A stretch of 64,000 bases of DNA from Aldehydirespirator sp963667505 (GCA_963667505.2 OY763490.2:1736001-1800000), one strand, 5' to 3'; numbered from the stretch's first letter, positions 1 to 9,788 are shown. The notes: a model not told the origin generated them from the letters alone. Numbers and translations are program-made.

Positions 1-2610
1 CGCCAGAAGCTAGTCCGCTCAAGCCTAACAGCCGTCCTAATACTTGTTCTAGTTGCAGCATCGGTTGTCGCCGTGCCCAAGACTGCTACGGCCAAACACC
101 TGTCCGCATGCCAAGACATCACGGTAGTCTTCGCGCGGGGATCCGGTCAAGGTCTGAGCGACACTGAGCAGCGGGCCTTCACCTCTGAGATTACCTACCG
201 ATTGAATCGACCGGCAAACGGGACAGTTCGGCCTATCCGTTGGCAGTCATATGAGTTGGGCGATCATTCTCATAGCGCCTCCGCCCGCTACCCAGCGACC
301 GGACCCGGACTCCTGAAGCTGGCCGAGGCAGCCGGTGCAGAAGGGCTGAAGGCGCCTTCTGACTATCGTGCCTCTGTTGATCAGGGCGTCAGCGAACTCG
401 TGGAGTATCTGTCCAGGCGGGCGCAAGCTTGTCCGGACGAGTTGTTCCTCCTGGCCGGATATTCTCAGGGTGCACAGGTGGTCGGAGAGGGGCTCTTCGC
501 AATCAACCAGAGCGTACGAGATAGGATTCTACACGTAGCGCTATTCGGCGACCCGAAACTGCATCTGCCCGAAGGCACGGGCTCAGAATTGCCTGACGCC
601 TGCTCCGGCACGAAATCGCCATGGCGACGCGGGGGTGTGAGTTGCCTCACTGACGGTGGGATCTTGGGTTCAAGAACTCCATACTTGCCAGCTGACATAG
701 AGTCGAGGGTTGGTTCTTGGTGTAACGCCAATGATTACGTCTGCAACAGCAACCCATTGGACGGAACGGACAATCAGTCTGGACATAACAGCTATGCGGA
801 TATCGACATTCCGGAGGCAGTGAGGGAGGCTGTCGAGACGACCAATTCCCGTTTGCCGGATTACAACTTCGATGCGAGCGTTGAGTACTATGAATTCAAA
901 GAAGGCATCAAGGGTGAGAATGTCGCCATCTTGCTCGATAGCAGCGGGTCAATGGGCGACGAAATCGAAGAGGCCAAGAGTATCGCTCAGGATATGGCCG
1001 TCGATATCATTGCCCGTGGCGGAAAGGTCGCGTTGGTCGAGTATCGGGATCGACATGATGACTTTGTGGCGGAGGTGCGGGTCGAGCTTACCGATGATCA
1101 CGACGAACTAGGTAAGGCACTAAGTCGCGTCAGTGCTCACGGAGGCGATGACTCACCTGAGGCCCTGCTCACGGCGATGATGACGGCATTCGACGATCTC
1201 GACTGGGATAAGGGTGCACTGAAATCGGCCATAGTAATAACAGATGCTGGATATCATGATCCAGATCTGGCAGAAGGATGGACTCGCAAGCAGGTCGTAC
1301 GTAGAAGTCAAGAGATCGATCCGGTCAATATCTATCCAATAATTCGTTCCGGCATCAGTTCGCTTTATGATTCGCTGGCTCACGAAACAGCGGGTGTCAT
1401 AATTTCGGCTGATGATGGAGTCGGGGATACGCTATTCAACATCCTCGATGATATAGGCTCACGTCCGATCGTTGCCTTTGAACTCGACTTCTATGCGGGC
1501 AATGTTTCAGATGTCTTCAACTTCCAAGTCGATGTCTGGAGTCTGCACGACGACATCACCCGTTATGATTGGGACTTCGATGGCGACGGCGCTCGAGATG
1601 CCACCACCACTCTTCCGCAAGCGCAGTGGACATACGGAAGGAACTTCCGGGGAATGGCGGAAGTCAGAGCCATCTCGGAGTCGTCCTTTGCCGGAAACGC
1701 TACGGTTCCGGTCTTCGTATCGGAATCGCCGCTTGATTTTCGCCCAGGCGCTCCTACAGAGTTGACGGCCGAAGTTGTCCAGGTGGGAACCTTCAGTCGA
1801 CGGGTGGAACTGAACTGGTCTGCCCCGGCGGAGGGAGGACCCTATGATGGCTTCAAGGTCACCGTCGGAAACTCGTCGCCGTCCATTCATGTCCAAGCTT
1901 CGAATCGTCCGACGCTATTGGTCAAGAATGTTCCGCTTACGTCGACCACCATTCTTGTTCAGGCATACAACGATGCCGGGCTCGGTGACGCAGCTGCGAT
2001 TCGAGTTCACGACTCAGACGCCGCGGACAAGACCTGCCCGAGTACGGACGTCGTCCTGCCGTTTACGGACATGCCATCAGATCACTACGCAGCGTCCTCT
2101 GTCGCGTGTATCTTCGAACTGGGTGTGACGGCTGGTACCTCGGTCGACACCTACTCGCCTGACGCTCGTGTCACCCGTGCCCAGATGGCATCTTTCATTG
2201 CCCGCCTCTATGCAGCCATCAACACGGCACCGGCACCTATAGTGGAGACGCCTTTCACTGATGTCGCGGCCGATACGGCAATGGGCGCGCACATTTCTCG
2301 CATCTACGGTCTCGGCATTACCACGGGTACCTCACCCACAGAGTACTCGCCCTCTGACATGGTGACGCGCGCTCAGATGGCGTCCTTCATGGCTCGGCTC
2401 TTTGCATCGCTCTACGGGGCACAGCCACCCGAATTCAGGACGCCCTTCCGTGATATTGCACCCCGCACCATTGCAGGGCGGGACATTTCCCGTATCTTCG
2501 GACTCGACATTACCCGGGGCACGTCCTCTACGACCTACTCGCCGGACGATTTCGTGACGCGCGCTCAGATGGCCTTGTTCATGACGCGACTCTATTTCGC
2601 TCTGCTGTGA
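1..2610 (+). CDS. Secreted cutinase-like / vWA / FN3 / SLH multidomain surface protein (5' end cut)
   Basis: The reading frame is open to the first base of the window. The codons before the GTG at 73 encode a basic stretch followed by a hydrophobic run (SLTAVLILVLVAASVVA), a signal peptide, so the true start lies outside the window. In order after that: a cutinase-fold serine hydrolase with the GYSQG nucleophile elbow and downstream NDYVC and GHNSY segments that fit the catalytic Asp and His; a von Willebrand A domain with the MIDAS motif DSSGS; a PKD-like stretch (DWDFDGDG); a fibronectin III domain; and three C-terminal SLH repeats (FTDM..., FTDV..., FRDI..., each ending in VTRAQMA). It is probably exported and held at the cell surface through the SLH repeats. 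Base composition is visibly less GC-rich than every neighbour, a hint of transfer or a distinct origin. The substrate is unknown. Confidence 0.85.
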   Translation, partial: RQKLVRSSLTAVLILVLVAASVVAVPKTATAKHLSACQDITVVFARGSGQGLSDTEQRAFTSEITYRLNRPANGTVRPIRWQSYELGDHSHSASARYPATGPGLLKLAEAAGAEGLKAPSDYRASVDQGVSELVEYLSRRAQACPDELFLLAGYSQGAQVVGEGLFAINQSVRDRILHVALFGDPKLHLPEGTGSELPDACSGTKSPWRRGGVSCLTDGGILGSRTPYLPADIESRVGSWCNANDYVCNSNPLDGTDNQSGHNSYADIDIPEAVREAVETTNSRLPDYNFDASVEYYEFKEGIKGENVAILLDSSGSMGDEIEEAKSIAQDMAVDIIARGGKVALVEYRDRHDDFVAEVRVELTDDHDELGKALSRVSAHGGDDSPEALLTAMMTAFDDLDWDKGALKSAIVITDAGYHDPDLAEGWTRKQVVRRSQEIDPVNIYPIIRSGISSLYDSLAHETAGVIISADDGVGDTLFNILDDIGSRPIVAFELDFYAGNVSDVFNFQVDVWSLHDDITRYDWDFDGDGARDATTTLPQAQWTYGRNFRGMAEVRAISESSFAGNATVPVFVSESPLDFRPGAPTELTAEVVQVGTFSRRVELNWSAPAEGGPYDGFKVTVGNSSPSIHVQASNRPTLLVKNVPLTSTTILVQAYNDAGLGDAAAIRVHDSDAADKTCPSTDVVLPFTDMPSDHYAASSVACIFELGVTAGTSVDTYSPDARVTRAQMASFIARLYAAINTAPAPIVETPFTDVAADTAMGAHISRIYGLGITTGTSPTEYSPSDMVTRAQMASFMARLFASLYGAQPPEFRTPFRDIAPRTIAGRDISRIFGLDITRGTSSTTYSPDDFVTRAQMALFMTRLYFALL

Positions 2611-2637
2611 GGGCGACCTGCGTGGCGAATGAGCAAC

Positions 2638-3723
2638 CTATGTCGGCCTTCGTGGGTTGCTGTGCCGGTTCATCGTCGCACCAGCCCGGTCGCGGCGGCT
2701 CGTGTCGTCCGACGCGACGCTGCGGTCGTCGAAGGTGCCGTAGCGGACGCCTCGGGCGCGTAGCCATCGGCGGTAGGCGAGGCTGCCCGCGTCGGCGGCC
2801 TGGTGCGACTCCATGCGGGGGTCCACCGGCAGTCGGCGGGGGCGCTGGGACTCGACCACGTCGATGTCCTGGGAGAAGATCAGCTCGTTGAAGGCCCGCT
2901 GGGCGTCGAGGTCGGCGTCGGCGTCGTGCACCACCGTCGAGCGCCACACCACGCAGCTGGTCTCGGTGACCGGGCTGGCCACGATCAAGATCGTGAACCC
3001 GCCGTCGCGGTCGCCGTCGGTGCTGTCGCCGCCTGACGGGATCTTGGTCAGCGTGGCCGCGTACGGGTGCGACACCGAGTAGCGGTAGCGGACCGGGCCG
3101 CCGGCGGCTGCGGCCGGGCCGGGATCGGGCTGCCAGAACACGCAGTCGATCAACCGGAGTTCTTGATCGTCAGCCTCCACCCGGTAGGGGTCCACCTCGG
3201 TGAAGGGCTCCTGGCCCAGGTATCCCTCGTGCACGAACGGGAAGTGGGCCAGGTCCAAGAAGTTCTCGATGACGCGGGGGCCCGACGACTCGACCTTCAC
3301 CGGGTCGAGCCACACGGTGCGCTCCGGATGGGCGGCGTGGTCGGGCGCCGCCGGCAGGTCTCGGGGCCGGTCCCCCGCACAGACCCACCAGAAGCCGTAG
3401 CCGGAGCGCACCGACGCGCCGCGCAGGCGCACTCCGGCGGGTTTCCGGTCCGGGTGGGCGGGCTGGTGCACGCAATGCCCGTCGATGTCGAACTGCCAGC
3501 CGTGGTAGCCGCAGCGCAGCCGCTCTCCGTCGAAGTCGCCCAGCGTGAGCCGCGCGCCCCGGTGTGGGCAGGTGTCCACGAAAGCCTCGACCCGGCCGGA
3601 GTTGTCGCAGGCCAGCACCCAGCGCTCGTCGAGCAGTTCGAAGGACAGCCAGCGGCCCGGCGCGACCTCGGTGGCTAGGGCCACCGGGAACCACTCGTCG
3701 CGGATGCGGTCGGCTTCGGTCAT
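2638..3723 (-). CDS. Rieske 2Fe-2S mononuclear-iron oxygenase
   Basis: This is an alpha-subunit-type Rieske oxygenase of 361 residues. The Rieske cluster ligands are C52-P-H54 and C71-G-Y-H74. The mononuclear iron site is the N-x-x-D-x-x-H-x4-H pattern in ENFLDLAHFPFVHEG at about residues 150-170, with a later acidic ligand plausible in QDIDVVES. It is the last gene of the minus-strand nucleoside-transport operon, 44 bp after the second permease. A dedicated reductase is not present nearby. Members of this superfamily demethylate or hydroxylate small aromatics, including N-demethylation of methylxanthines by NdmA/NdmB. A role on a modified purine is an inference from the neighbours and is not proven. 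It converges on the left-edge gene. Confidence 0.85.
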   Translation of the reverse strand: MTEADRIRDEWFPVALATEVAPGRWLSFELLDERWVLACDNSGRVEAFVDTCPHRGARLTLGDFDGERLRCGYHGWQFDIDGHCVHQPAHPDRKPAGVRLRGASVRSGYGFWWVCAGDRPRDLPAAPDHAAHPERTVWLDPVKVESSGPRVIENFLDLAHFPFVHEGYLGQEPFTEVDPYRVEADDQELRLIDCVFWQPDPGPAAAAGGPVRYRYSVSHPYAATLTKIPSGGDSTDGDRDGGFTILIVASPVTETSCVVWRSTVVHDADADLDAQRAFNELIFSQDIDVVESQRPRRLPVDPRMESHQAADAGSLAYRRWLRARGVRYGTFDDRSVASDDTSRRDRAGATMNRHSNPRRPT

Positions 3724-3767
3724 CGGTCGGGGCGACCCGCAGACCCGTCAGTGGGGCGCGGCGGGGC

Positions 3768-4754
3768 TCAGCGCTCCTCGCGGGAGTATGGGATGGCCAG
3801 CGCGGCGGGCGCGGCCGTGGATCGCACCCGTCTACCAAGCTTCACCGCCCCCGCCGGGATGAGAATGGCCACCAGGGTCACCACGTAGGGCAGCATCGAC
3901 AGGAAGAAGCTGAGGTCGCTGGCGTCCATGAACGGCAGGCCCCAGCCTCGGGCCTGGGCGGTGGTGTCCAGCGAGATCATCGACCCGTACAGCAGCGCCC
4001 CGGCCACGGCCCAGCCCGGCCGCCAACCCGCGAAGATGACAACTGCCAGCGCCACCCATCCCCGTCCTCGGGCGATGTCGGGCGACCACGTGGGCGTGAA
4101 CGACAGCACCATGTAGGCCCCGCCCGCCCCGGTGAGCGCCGCGCCCAGCACCGAGTAGAAGATCCGCCACCCGGTCACGCTCACGCCCACCGCGTCGGCC
4201 GCGGCGGGGTTCTCGCCCACCGCTTTCATGTTCATGCCGTGGCGGGTGCGGAACAGCACGAACCACAGCACCACCGGCAGCCCGATGTAGGCGATGTACA
4301 CCACCGGGTCGTGGAAGAAGAACGCCGCCACCGCGTCGCTGTCGTCGAGGACGCCACCCGGGTTGACCTCGCGGAACAGGGTCTGGATGGGGGTGCCGTT
4401 GCGGTTGACGCCGAGCTGGTTGGACAGCCCGATGCCTCCGAGGGCCAGCGCCAGCCCCACCAGCACCTGGCTGGCCCGGAAGGCAACGACGCACAGAGCG
4501 AAGATCAGGCCGGCCGCCGCGGCCGCGATCATGCCGACGAGCATGGCCAGCCACGGGCTCTCCACGCCCCACGACAGCACCGCGATCACCGAGAACACCG
4601 CGCCGATGCCGATAAGCCCCTCCTGGCCCAGGTTGAGCACCCCGACCCGCTCGCCGAGCATGGCCCCGGTGGCGGCCAGCATCACCACCGCGCTGGCCGG
4701 TATGGCCGAGCCGATCAGGCTGAGGAAGGCGTTCTCGACGATGGCCAGGATCAC
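3768..4754 (-). CDS. ABC transporter permease, BMP/nucleoside family (second permease)
   Basis: This is an integral membrane subunit of 328 residues with about eight to ten hydrophobic segments and the family-typical GVLNLGQEG stretch near residue 40. The reading frame is open far upstream, but that extension is arginine-rich nonsense lying antisense to the reading frame of the other permease. The GTG at 4754 gives the expected N terminus (MILAIVENAFLSLIGSAIP) and overlaps the TGA of the upstream permease by four bases, a translational-coupling arrangement. Together with the other permease, the double ATPase and the BMP lipoprotein it forms a complete nucleoside-type importer. Confidence 0.9.
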   Translation of the reverse strand: MILAIVENAFLSLIGSAIPASAVVMLAATGAMLGERVGVLNLGQEGLIGIGAVFSVIAVLSWGVESPWLAMLVGMIAAAAAGLIFALCVVAFRASQVLVGLALALGGIGLSNQLGVNRNGTPIQTLFREVNPGGVLDDSDAVAAFFFHDPVVYIAYIGLPVVLWFVLFRTRHGMNMKAVGENPAAADAVGVSVTGWRIFYSVLGAALTGAGGAYMVLSFTPTWSPDIARGRGWVALAVVIFAGWRPGWAVAGALLYGSMISLDTTAQARGWGLPFMDASDLSFFLSMLPYVVTLVAILIPAGAVKLGRRVRSTAAPAALAIPYSREER

Positions 4755-5911
4755 GGGGCAGTCCCCTCCATCGCCGCGGCCTGGTCGGTCTCGGAGGCGT
4801 CGGGACCGGCGTCGGTGGCGGCGTCGCGGCGCACCACCCGATAGCGGGCTGCGATCTCGCCAAGGGCGATGCCGGTGAGGATCGCGCCGTAGACGGCGAA
4901 GATGATGTACACCGACAGGCCCTTGGTCTGCAGCACGATCCCCGCGTAGAACATCGAGGCGATGAACACGCCGCCGCCGATGACGCCCCAGAACGAGGCG
5001 CCGGCCAGCGCGGCCACGATGAAGCCCGACAGCCCGAACTGGGCCGAGAACCCGGCGTTCATGGCCTGGGCGCCGGGTGCGCTGAGCTGCAGCATCCCGC
5101 CGAGGCCGGCGATGGCCCCGGTGAACAGCATCACCACCAGGATCCGGCGGCGCACCGCGATGCCGGCGAATCCGGCGGCCCTGGGATTGCCGCCGATGGT
5201 GTCGATCTCGTAGCCGATGGTGGTGGAGCGGAACACCCACCACAGCACCCCGGCGATGACCAAGGGAAAGAGCAGGGCGACGGTGACCGAGTCTGCTCCG
5301 GGCAGGCCGGGCAGGGTGTGGGGCACTTCGCGTGTGGACTGGATGACGGCAGCCGCCTTGTCGCGCCAGAACCCCAGCGCCGACCAGGTGACGAGCTGGA
5401 GGGCCACGAAGTTGAGCAGCAGGGTGGTGATGATCTCGTTGACGTCCCAGTAGGCCCGAGCCAGCGCGGGCACCAGGATCCAGGCCGCGCCGGCCAGGGT
5501 GGCCGCCACGGCCATCACGATCAGCACCAGCCAGCCGGGCCCGTCCATGTGGATGCCGACGCCGACGGCGGCCAGGGCGCCCATGAGGAACTGCCCGTCG
5601 GAGCCGATGTTCCACACCTTCATCCGCAGCGACAGGGCCACGCCCAGCGCCGTCATCAGGATGGGGATGGCCCGCAGAGCCACGCCCTCGATGCCGCGCT
5701 GGCGGCCGAAGATGGCGTCCAGCGCCTGCCAGAAGATCCAGAAGGCGTTGCGTCCGGTTAACAGCAGCAGGATCCCGACCACGACCATTGCGCCGACCGC
5801 GCCGCCTATCCGGGTGAGCGCGGCCCGCTTGGCGTCCACCTCCAGCCGCCGCTCCAGCCGCCAGGGCGTCACCGACAGCACCGCGCCAGCGATCGAGCCG
5901 AGCGGGGTCAT
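4751..5911 (-). CDS. ABC transporter permease, BMP/nucleoside family (first permease)
   Basis: Membrane permease of 386 residues, of the family that includes B. subtilis NupP/YufP and other BMP-system permeases. A cytoplasmic N-terminal stretch is followed by multiple hydrophobic helices. The segment VWNIGSDGQFLMGA corresponds to the conserved motif of these permeases, matching NLGQEG in its partner. The C-terminal tail is hydrophilic and acidic. It starts 34 bp after the ATPase gene and its stop overlaps the start of the second permease (GTGA), so the pair should be made in equal amounts. Imported substrates in characterised relatives are purine and pyrimidine nucleosides. Confidence 0.9.
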   Translation of the reverse strand: MTPLGSIAGAVLSVTPWRLERRLEVDAKRAALTRIGGAVGAMVVVGILLLLTGRNAFWIFWQALDAIFGRQRGIEGVALRAIPILMTALGVALSLRMKVWNIGSDGQFLMGALAAVGVGIHMDGPGWLVLIVMAVAATLAGAAWILVPALARAYWDVNEIITTLLLNFVALQLVTWSALGFWRDKAAAVIQSTREVPHTLPGLPGADSVTVALLFPLVIAGVLWWVFRSTTIGYEIDTIGGNPRAAGFAGIAVRRRILVVMLFTGAIAGLGGMLQLSAPGAQAMNAGFSAQFGLSGFIVAALAGASFWGVIGGGVFIASMFYAGIVLQTKGLSVYIIFAVYGAILTGIALGEIAARYRVVRRDAATDAGPDASETDQAAAMEGTAP

Positions 5912-5945
5912 CGCCGCGCTCCCGGCGCCCGGCCGGAGGCCGGTG

Positions 5946-7478
5946 TCACGCCGCGGCCTCGCTGACGGAGTGGCCGCCCATCAGCAGGCCGATGGCCTCT
6001 CGGTCGGCGTCGGCGGCGTCGAACACGCCCATGATCCGGCCCTCGTACATGACCGCTATCCGGTCGCTCATCAACAGCACTTCGTCGAGGTCGTCGGAGA
6101 TCAGCAGCACCGCGCAGCCGGCGTCGCGCTTGTCGAGGATCGTCGAGCGGACCTCCTGGGCCGCGTTGACGTCCAGTCCCCTGGTGGGGTGGGCGGCCAC
6201 CAGCAGACGGTCGGCGGCGAGCGCCTCGCGCCGGGCCACTAGGCGCTGCTGGTTGCCGCCGGACATGTGGCCCGCGGAGGAGAACACCGAACGCGTCTGG
6301 ACCCGGGCGTCCTCCACCAGCTTCCGGGCGAAGTCGAGCACGCCCTGACGCTTGAGCTTCAGGCCCTGGGAGAACTCCTCGGTCCAATAGTTGTGCAGCA
6401 CCGCATTGTCCTTGACCGGGGCCGACAGGACCATGCCCATCCCGATGCGGTCCTCGGGGATGTGCCCCACCCCCAAGTCGGTCACGGCCCTCACCGACAT
6501 CGAGGCGACGTCGGCCCCGTCGACGGTGATCGAGCCGGACTCGAGGCCGCGCAGGGCGCAGATCACCTCGGCCAACTCGGTCTGGCCGTTGCCCGACACT
6601 CCGGCTATCCCGAGGATCTCCCCGGCCCTGACGGTGAGGTCCACGTCGTGCAGGGCCGTGATCCCCCGGTCGTTGAGGGCCGAGACGCCTCTCAGCTCCA
6701 GGGCGGGCTCGCCGGTGACCACCCGGTGCTCCACGTCGAGGACCCGCTCCTCGCCGGTCATCAGCCGGGCGATCTCGCTTGCGGTGGCCCCCTCGGTCGC
6801 GCGGGTGATCTCGCGGATCCCCCTGCGCAGCACGGTGAGGCGGTCCGACACCGCCAGCACCTCGCGCAGCTTGTGGGTGATGAAGATCACGCTCAGGCCG
6901 CCCGCCGCCAGTTCCCGCACCACCGCGAAGAGCTCCTCGGCCTCCTTGGCAGTGAGCACCGCAGTGGGCTCGTCAAGGATCAGCACCCGGGCGCCTCGGG
7001 CCAGCACCCGCAGGATCTCCACCCGCTGCTGCTCCCCCACCGAGAGCTGCCAGATGCGGGCGGTGGGATCGACGTGCAGCCCCATCTCGCCCATGAACCG
7101 CTCGGTGCGGTCGTTCAGAGCCCGCTGGCTGACCACGCCCGGAGTCTCAGGCCAGCCCAGGTGGATGTTCTCGGCCACGGTCATCGGCTCGACCAGCCGG
7201 AAGTGCTGGTGGACCATCCCGATGCCGGCGTCGATGGCGTGGGCCGGGCTGCGGAAGTCCCGCTCCGTTCCGTCCACGATCACCTGGCCGGCGTCGGCTC
7301 GGTAGATGCCGGACAGGATGTTGCACAGCGTGGTCTTGCCGGCCCCGTTCTCGCCGACGAGGGCGTGGACCTCCGACCAGCGCACCTCGAAGTCGACCGC
7401 GTCGAGGGCGGCCACGCCGCCGAAGGCCTTGGAGATGGCCCGCGCCTGCACCGCGGGCCGTGCGCCGTCGCCGGTCAA
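5946..7478 (-). CDS. ABC transporter ATP-binding protein with two ATPase domains, BMP/nucleoside family
   Basis: Two tandem ABC ATPase domains in 510 residues, the usual architecture for BMP-system and sugar importers. Domain 1 has Walker A GENGAGKTT, signature LSVGEQQR and Walker B VLILDEPTAVL. Domain 2 starts near residue 255, and its Walker A is degenerate (GVSGNGQTE), with signature MSGGNQQR and DDLDEVL downstream. A degenerate second P-loop is normal in this family. The gene lies 45 bp downstream of the substrate-binding lipoprotein gene and 34 bp upstream of the permeases in one minus-strand operon. It energises uptake of the ligand captured by the lipoprotein. Confidence 0.93.
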   Translation of the reverse strand: MTGDGARPAVQARAISKAFGGVAALDAVDFEVRWSEVHALVGENGAGKTTLCNILSGIYRADAGQVIVDGTERDFRSPAHAIDAGIGMVHQHFRLVEPMTVAENIHLGWPETPGVVSQRALNDRTERFMGEMGLHVDPTARIWQLSVGEQQRVEILRVLARGARVLILDEPTAVLTAKEAEELFAVVRELAAGGLSVIFITHKLREVLAVSDRLTVLRRGIREITRATEGATASEIARLMTGEERVLDVEHRVVTGEPALELRGVSALNDRGITALHDVDLTVRAGEILGIAGVSGNGQTELAEVICALRGLESGSITVDGADVASMSVRAVTDLGVGHIPEDRIGMGMVLSAPVKDNAVLHNYWTEEFSQGLKLKRQGVLDFARKLVEDARVQTRSVFSSAGHMSGGNQQRLVARREALAADRLLVAAHPTRGLDVNAAQEVRSTILDKRDAGCAVLLISDDLDEVLLMSDRIAVMYEGRIMGVFDAADADREAIGLLMGGHSVSEAAA

Positions 7479-7523
7479 CTCGGTCCGGTCAGCTCGGTCG
7501 GGGCGGCTGCGCCGGTGTCAGGC

Positions 7524-8717
7524 TCAGACCGGGGAGATGCCCGTGACGCCGTCCACCGGCCAGTCGAGGGCGTAGGCCTGCAGCGAGTCGAGGGTCTCGC
7601 CCGCGGCCAGGCGCTCGGTGCCCGTGTTGTCGTTCAGCGGGCCCTCGTAGACATGGAGCTCGCCGCTGTCGAGCTTGGCGCCGACGTCATGCACCGCGTC
7701 CTGCACGTCCTGGGGCACGTTGGGGCCGAAGTCGCCGATGGGCGTGTCGAGCAGCCAGACCTCGTCCTGGGACACCCAGGTGCCGTCGAGGACCCGCTGG
7801 CACTGCTCGGTGTAGAACGGCCCGAACTCCGACAGGTCGAAGTGCGAGACGTACTTGGTGGGCGCGGCCGAGCGGAAGTCGAGGTTCCAGTACCCGGTCC
7901 ACACCCCGGCCTCCTCGGAGAGCTGCAGGAAGGTGGGCTCGTCCATGACGCCGAACAGGAAGTCGACGCCGCTGTCGAGCAGCGCGTTGGCCGCCTGGGC
8001 CGCCTTCTGCGGGTCGAAGAACGTGCTGACCAGCACCGTCTCCACCGTCGCGTCGGGGTTGACCGAGCGGGCGCCGAGCAGCAGGCCGTTGACGTCGTTG
8101 AACGCGGTGGCGGTCGGGAAGGCGCCGATGTAGCCGATGCGGCCGTTGTCGGCGAGGTGACCGGCGGCCACGCCCAGCTGGTAGGCGGTCTTCTCGTGGG
8201 CCAGGTAGAACGGGAACAGGTTGTCGCTGTAGTAGTGCCCGTTGATCTCGCAGAACTTCGTGTCCGGGGCGTTGTCGGACACCTCGGTGAGCAGCCCGGC
8301 GTACTCGGTGTTGGCGAAGATGATGTCGTTGCCGTCGTCCACCAGCTGCTGGAACGTCTCGGTCGTGCCGGCGTCGAAGCCGATGTTCGGCACGAACGAG
8401 GTCTGGAGCCGGTCGCCGAGAGCGGCCTCGGCGGCCAGGCGGCCCCGGTCGTGCTCCTGGGTCCAGCCGTTGTCGTCGGGCGGGCCGATGTACACCCAGG
8501 CGGCCTTGATCGAGTCCTTGCCGACGGGGGCCGCGGTCGTGGTCGGGGCGGCCGTCGTGGTAGCGGGAGCGGCTTCCTCGTCGTCGCCGCAGGCGGCCAG
8601 CAGCGACCCTCCCACGGCCAGGCCGCCGATGCCGTAGGCGCCCATCTTGAGCGCGTCGCGCCGCGAGACCGTGGCGCTGGACGGAAGGATCAGTCCGCGA
8701 CGGTTCTTCTTGTTCAT
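7524..8717 (-). CDS. BMP-family substrate-binding lipoprotein (Tat-exported)
   Basis: Substrate-binding protein of 397 residues. The N terminus has a twin-arginine motif (SRRDALK) followed by a hydrophobic stretch ending in the lipobox LLAAC, then a low-complexity acidic and Ala/Thr linker. This indicates Tat export and lipid anchoring outside the membrane. The mature part resembles the basic membrane protein (BMP/PnrA-like) family, whose characterised members bind nucleosides. It lies between the adenosine deaminase-like gene (34 bp upstream) and the double ATPase, which supports a purine nucleoside as ligand. The exact ligand cannot be read from sequence. Confidence 0.9.
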   Translation of the reverse strand: MNKKNRRGLILPSSATVSRRDALKMGAYGIGGLAVGGSLLAACGDDEEAAPATTTAAPTTTAAPVGKDSIKAAWVYIGPPDDNGWTQEHDRGRLAAEAALGDRLQTSFVPNIGFDAGTTETFQQLVDDGNDIIFANTEYAGLLTEVSDNAPDTKFCEINGHYYSDNLFPFYLAHEKTAYQLGVAAGHLADNGRIGYIGAFPTATAFNDVNGLLLGARSVNPDATVETVLVSTFFDPQKAAQAANALLDSGVDFLFGVMDEPTFLQLSEEAGVWTGYWNLDFRSAAPTKYVSHFDLSEFGPFYTEQCQRVLDGTWVSQDEVWLLDTPIGDFGPNVPQDVQDAVHDVGAKLDSGELHVYEGPLNDNTGTERLAAGETLDSLQAYALDWPVDGVTGISPV

Positions 8718-8751
8718 CTGATCTGCCTTTCGGTTGAGGTTGTCTCGGTTG

Positions 8752-9783
8752 CTACGAAGGCCGGTCGACCTGGGTGGCCAGTATGTCGAACTCGGTTGCC
8801 CAGCGGCGGCGCATCGCCCGCTTCTCAGGCTCGTCGAGCCAGGTGCCGTCGATGCCGTTGAGCATGCACTGGCGGAAGTCCTCCACCTCGAAGCCCATGT
8901 GGTTGTGGGCCATGATGTAGTCCTTGGTGGGGTCGGTCTTGAACATGGGCGGGTCGTCGCAGTCGAGGCTGATCTTGATGCCGTACTCGCGCATCTGCCC
9001 GATGGGATGGTTGTCGAAGTCGTCGTTGAAGTAGACCCAGGCGGTGGACACCGGCGTGCAGGTGAACACGACGCCGTCGTCGCGGCAGCGGCGCATGATG
9101 GCCTCGCTCTCCACGACGTGGTAGCCGTGGTCGACCCGCTCGCAGTTGAGCAGGTCGAGGCAGGTCTCGATGTTGCGGGGCGGGGCGTCCTCGGACTGGT
9201 GGGCGGTGAGGTGCAGGCCGGCCTGCTCGGCCATGCGGTACGCCTTCCAGAACCGCTCGGGCGGGTACTCGGCCTCGGCGTAGTCCATGCCGATGCCGAT
9301 CACCTCCTTGCGGGGGTGCTCGATGAGCGTCTCCACCATCGACACGGCCAGTTCGGGAGTCTCCATCCGGTTGATGGCCGCGATCAGGCGGCACTCGATG
9401 CCGTGGTCGGTGCGGGCCGCGTCGATGCCGTCGATCAGGCCGTCCACGCAGGTCTCGTAGTCCACTCCCGCGGCCATGTGGGTGGTCGGGTTGAAGAACA
9501 TCTCCCGGTAGCGCACGTTGTGGTCGGCCGCCTCGGTGAGGGTCTCGTAGCAGACGCGCTCGAAGTCCTCGCGGTCGATCACCCCCAGCGACGTGTTGTC
9601 GTACATGTGGAGGAACTTGTAGATGTCGGGGTAGTCGTAGAGGTCCTCGGGCTCGTCGTAGTCGGGCAGCGGCACGTTGTGCTTGTTGCACAGGTCCACC
9701 GCGGTGCGCGCTTGGACCGAGCCCATCAGATGCAGGTGAAGGCTCACCTTCGGAATCGCCTTCAGGAAGGAATCCATGTCCAT
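8752..9783 (-). CDS. Adenosine deaminase-family amidohydrolase
   Basis: TIM-barrel deaminase of 343 residues. Metal ligands H16 and H18 lie in SLHLHLMGS. The later motifs are HQSED (usual HAGE), ERVDHGYHV (usual RIGHG) and SLDCDDPP (usual SLNTDDP). The fold and catalytic positions are therefore those of adenosine/adenine deaminases, but the motifs are diverged, so substrates other than adenosine are possible. Start ATG at 9783 is preceded by GGAGGT at 9789-9794; a second in-frame ATG lies six bases further on. It is the first gene of the transporter operon and would act on the imported nucleoside in the cytoplasm. Confidence 0.85.
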   Translation of the reverse strand: MDMDSFLKAIPKVSLHLHLMGSVQARTAVDLCNKHNVPLPDYDEPEDLYDYPDIYKFLHMYDNTSLGVIDREDFERVCYETLTEAADHNVRYREMFFNPTTHMAAGVDYETCVDGLIDGIDAARTDHGIECRLIAAINRMETPELAVSMVETLIEHPRKEVIGIGMDYAEAEYPPERFWKAYRMAEQAGLHLTAHQSEDAPPRNIETCLDLLNCERVDHGYHVVESEAIMRRCRDDGVVFTCTPVSTAWVYFNDDFDNHPIGQMREYGIKISLDCDDPPMFKTDPTKDYIMAHNHMGFEVEDFRQCMLNGIDGTWLDEPEKRAMRRRWATEFDILATQVDRPS

Positions 9784-9788
9784 GGGCC

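Noticed and set aside
6267..8861. 864-codon plus-strand open frame across the ATPase and BMP genes
   Set aside because: It is the antisense shadow of well-supported ABC genes; the translation is His/Gly/Val/Arg-rich without any domain.
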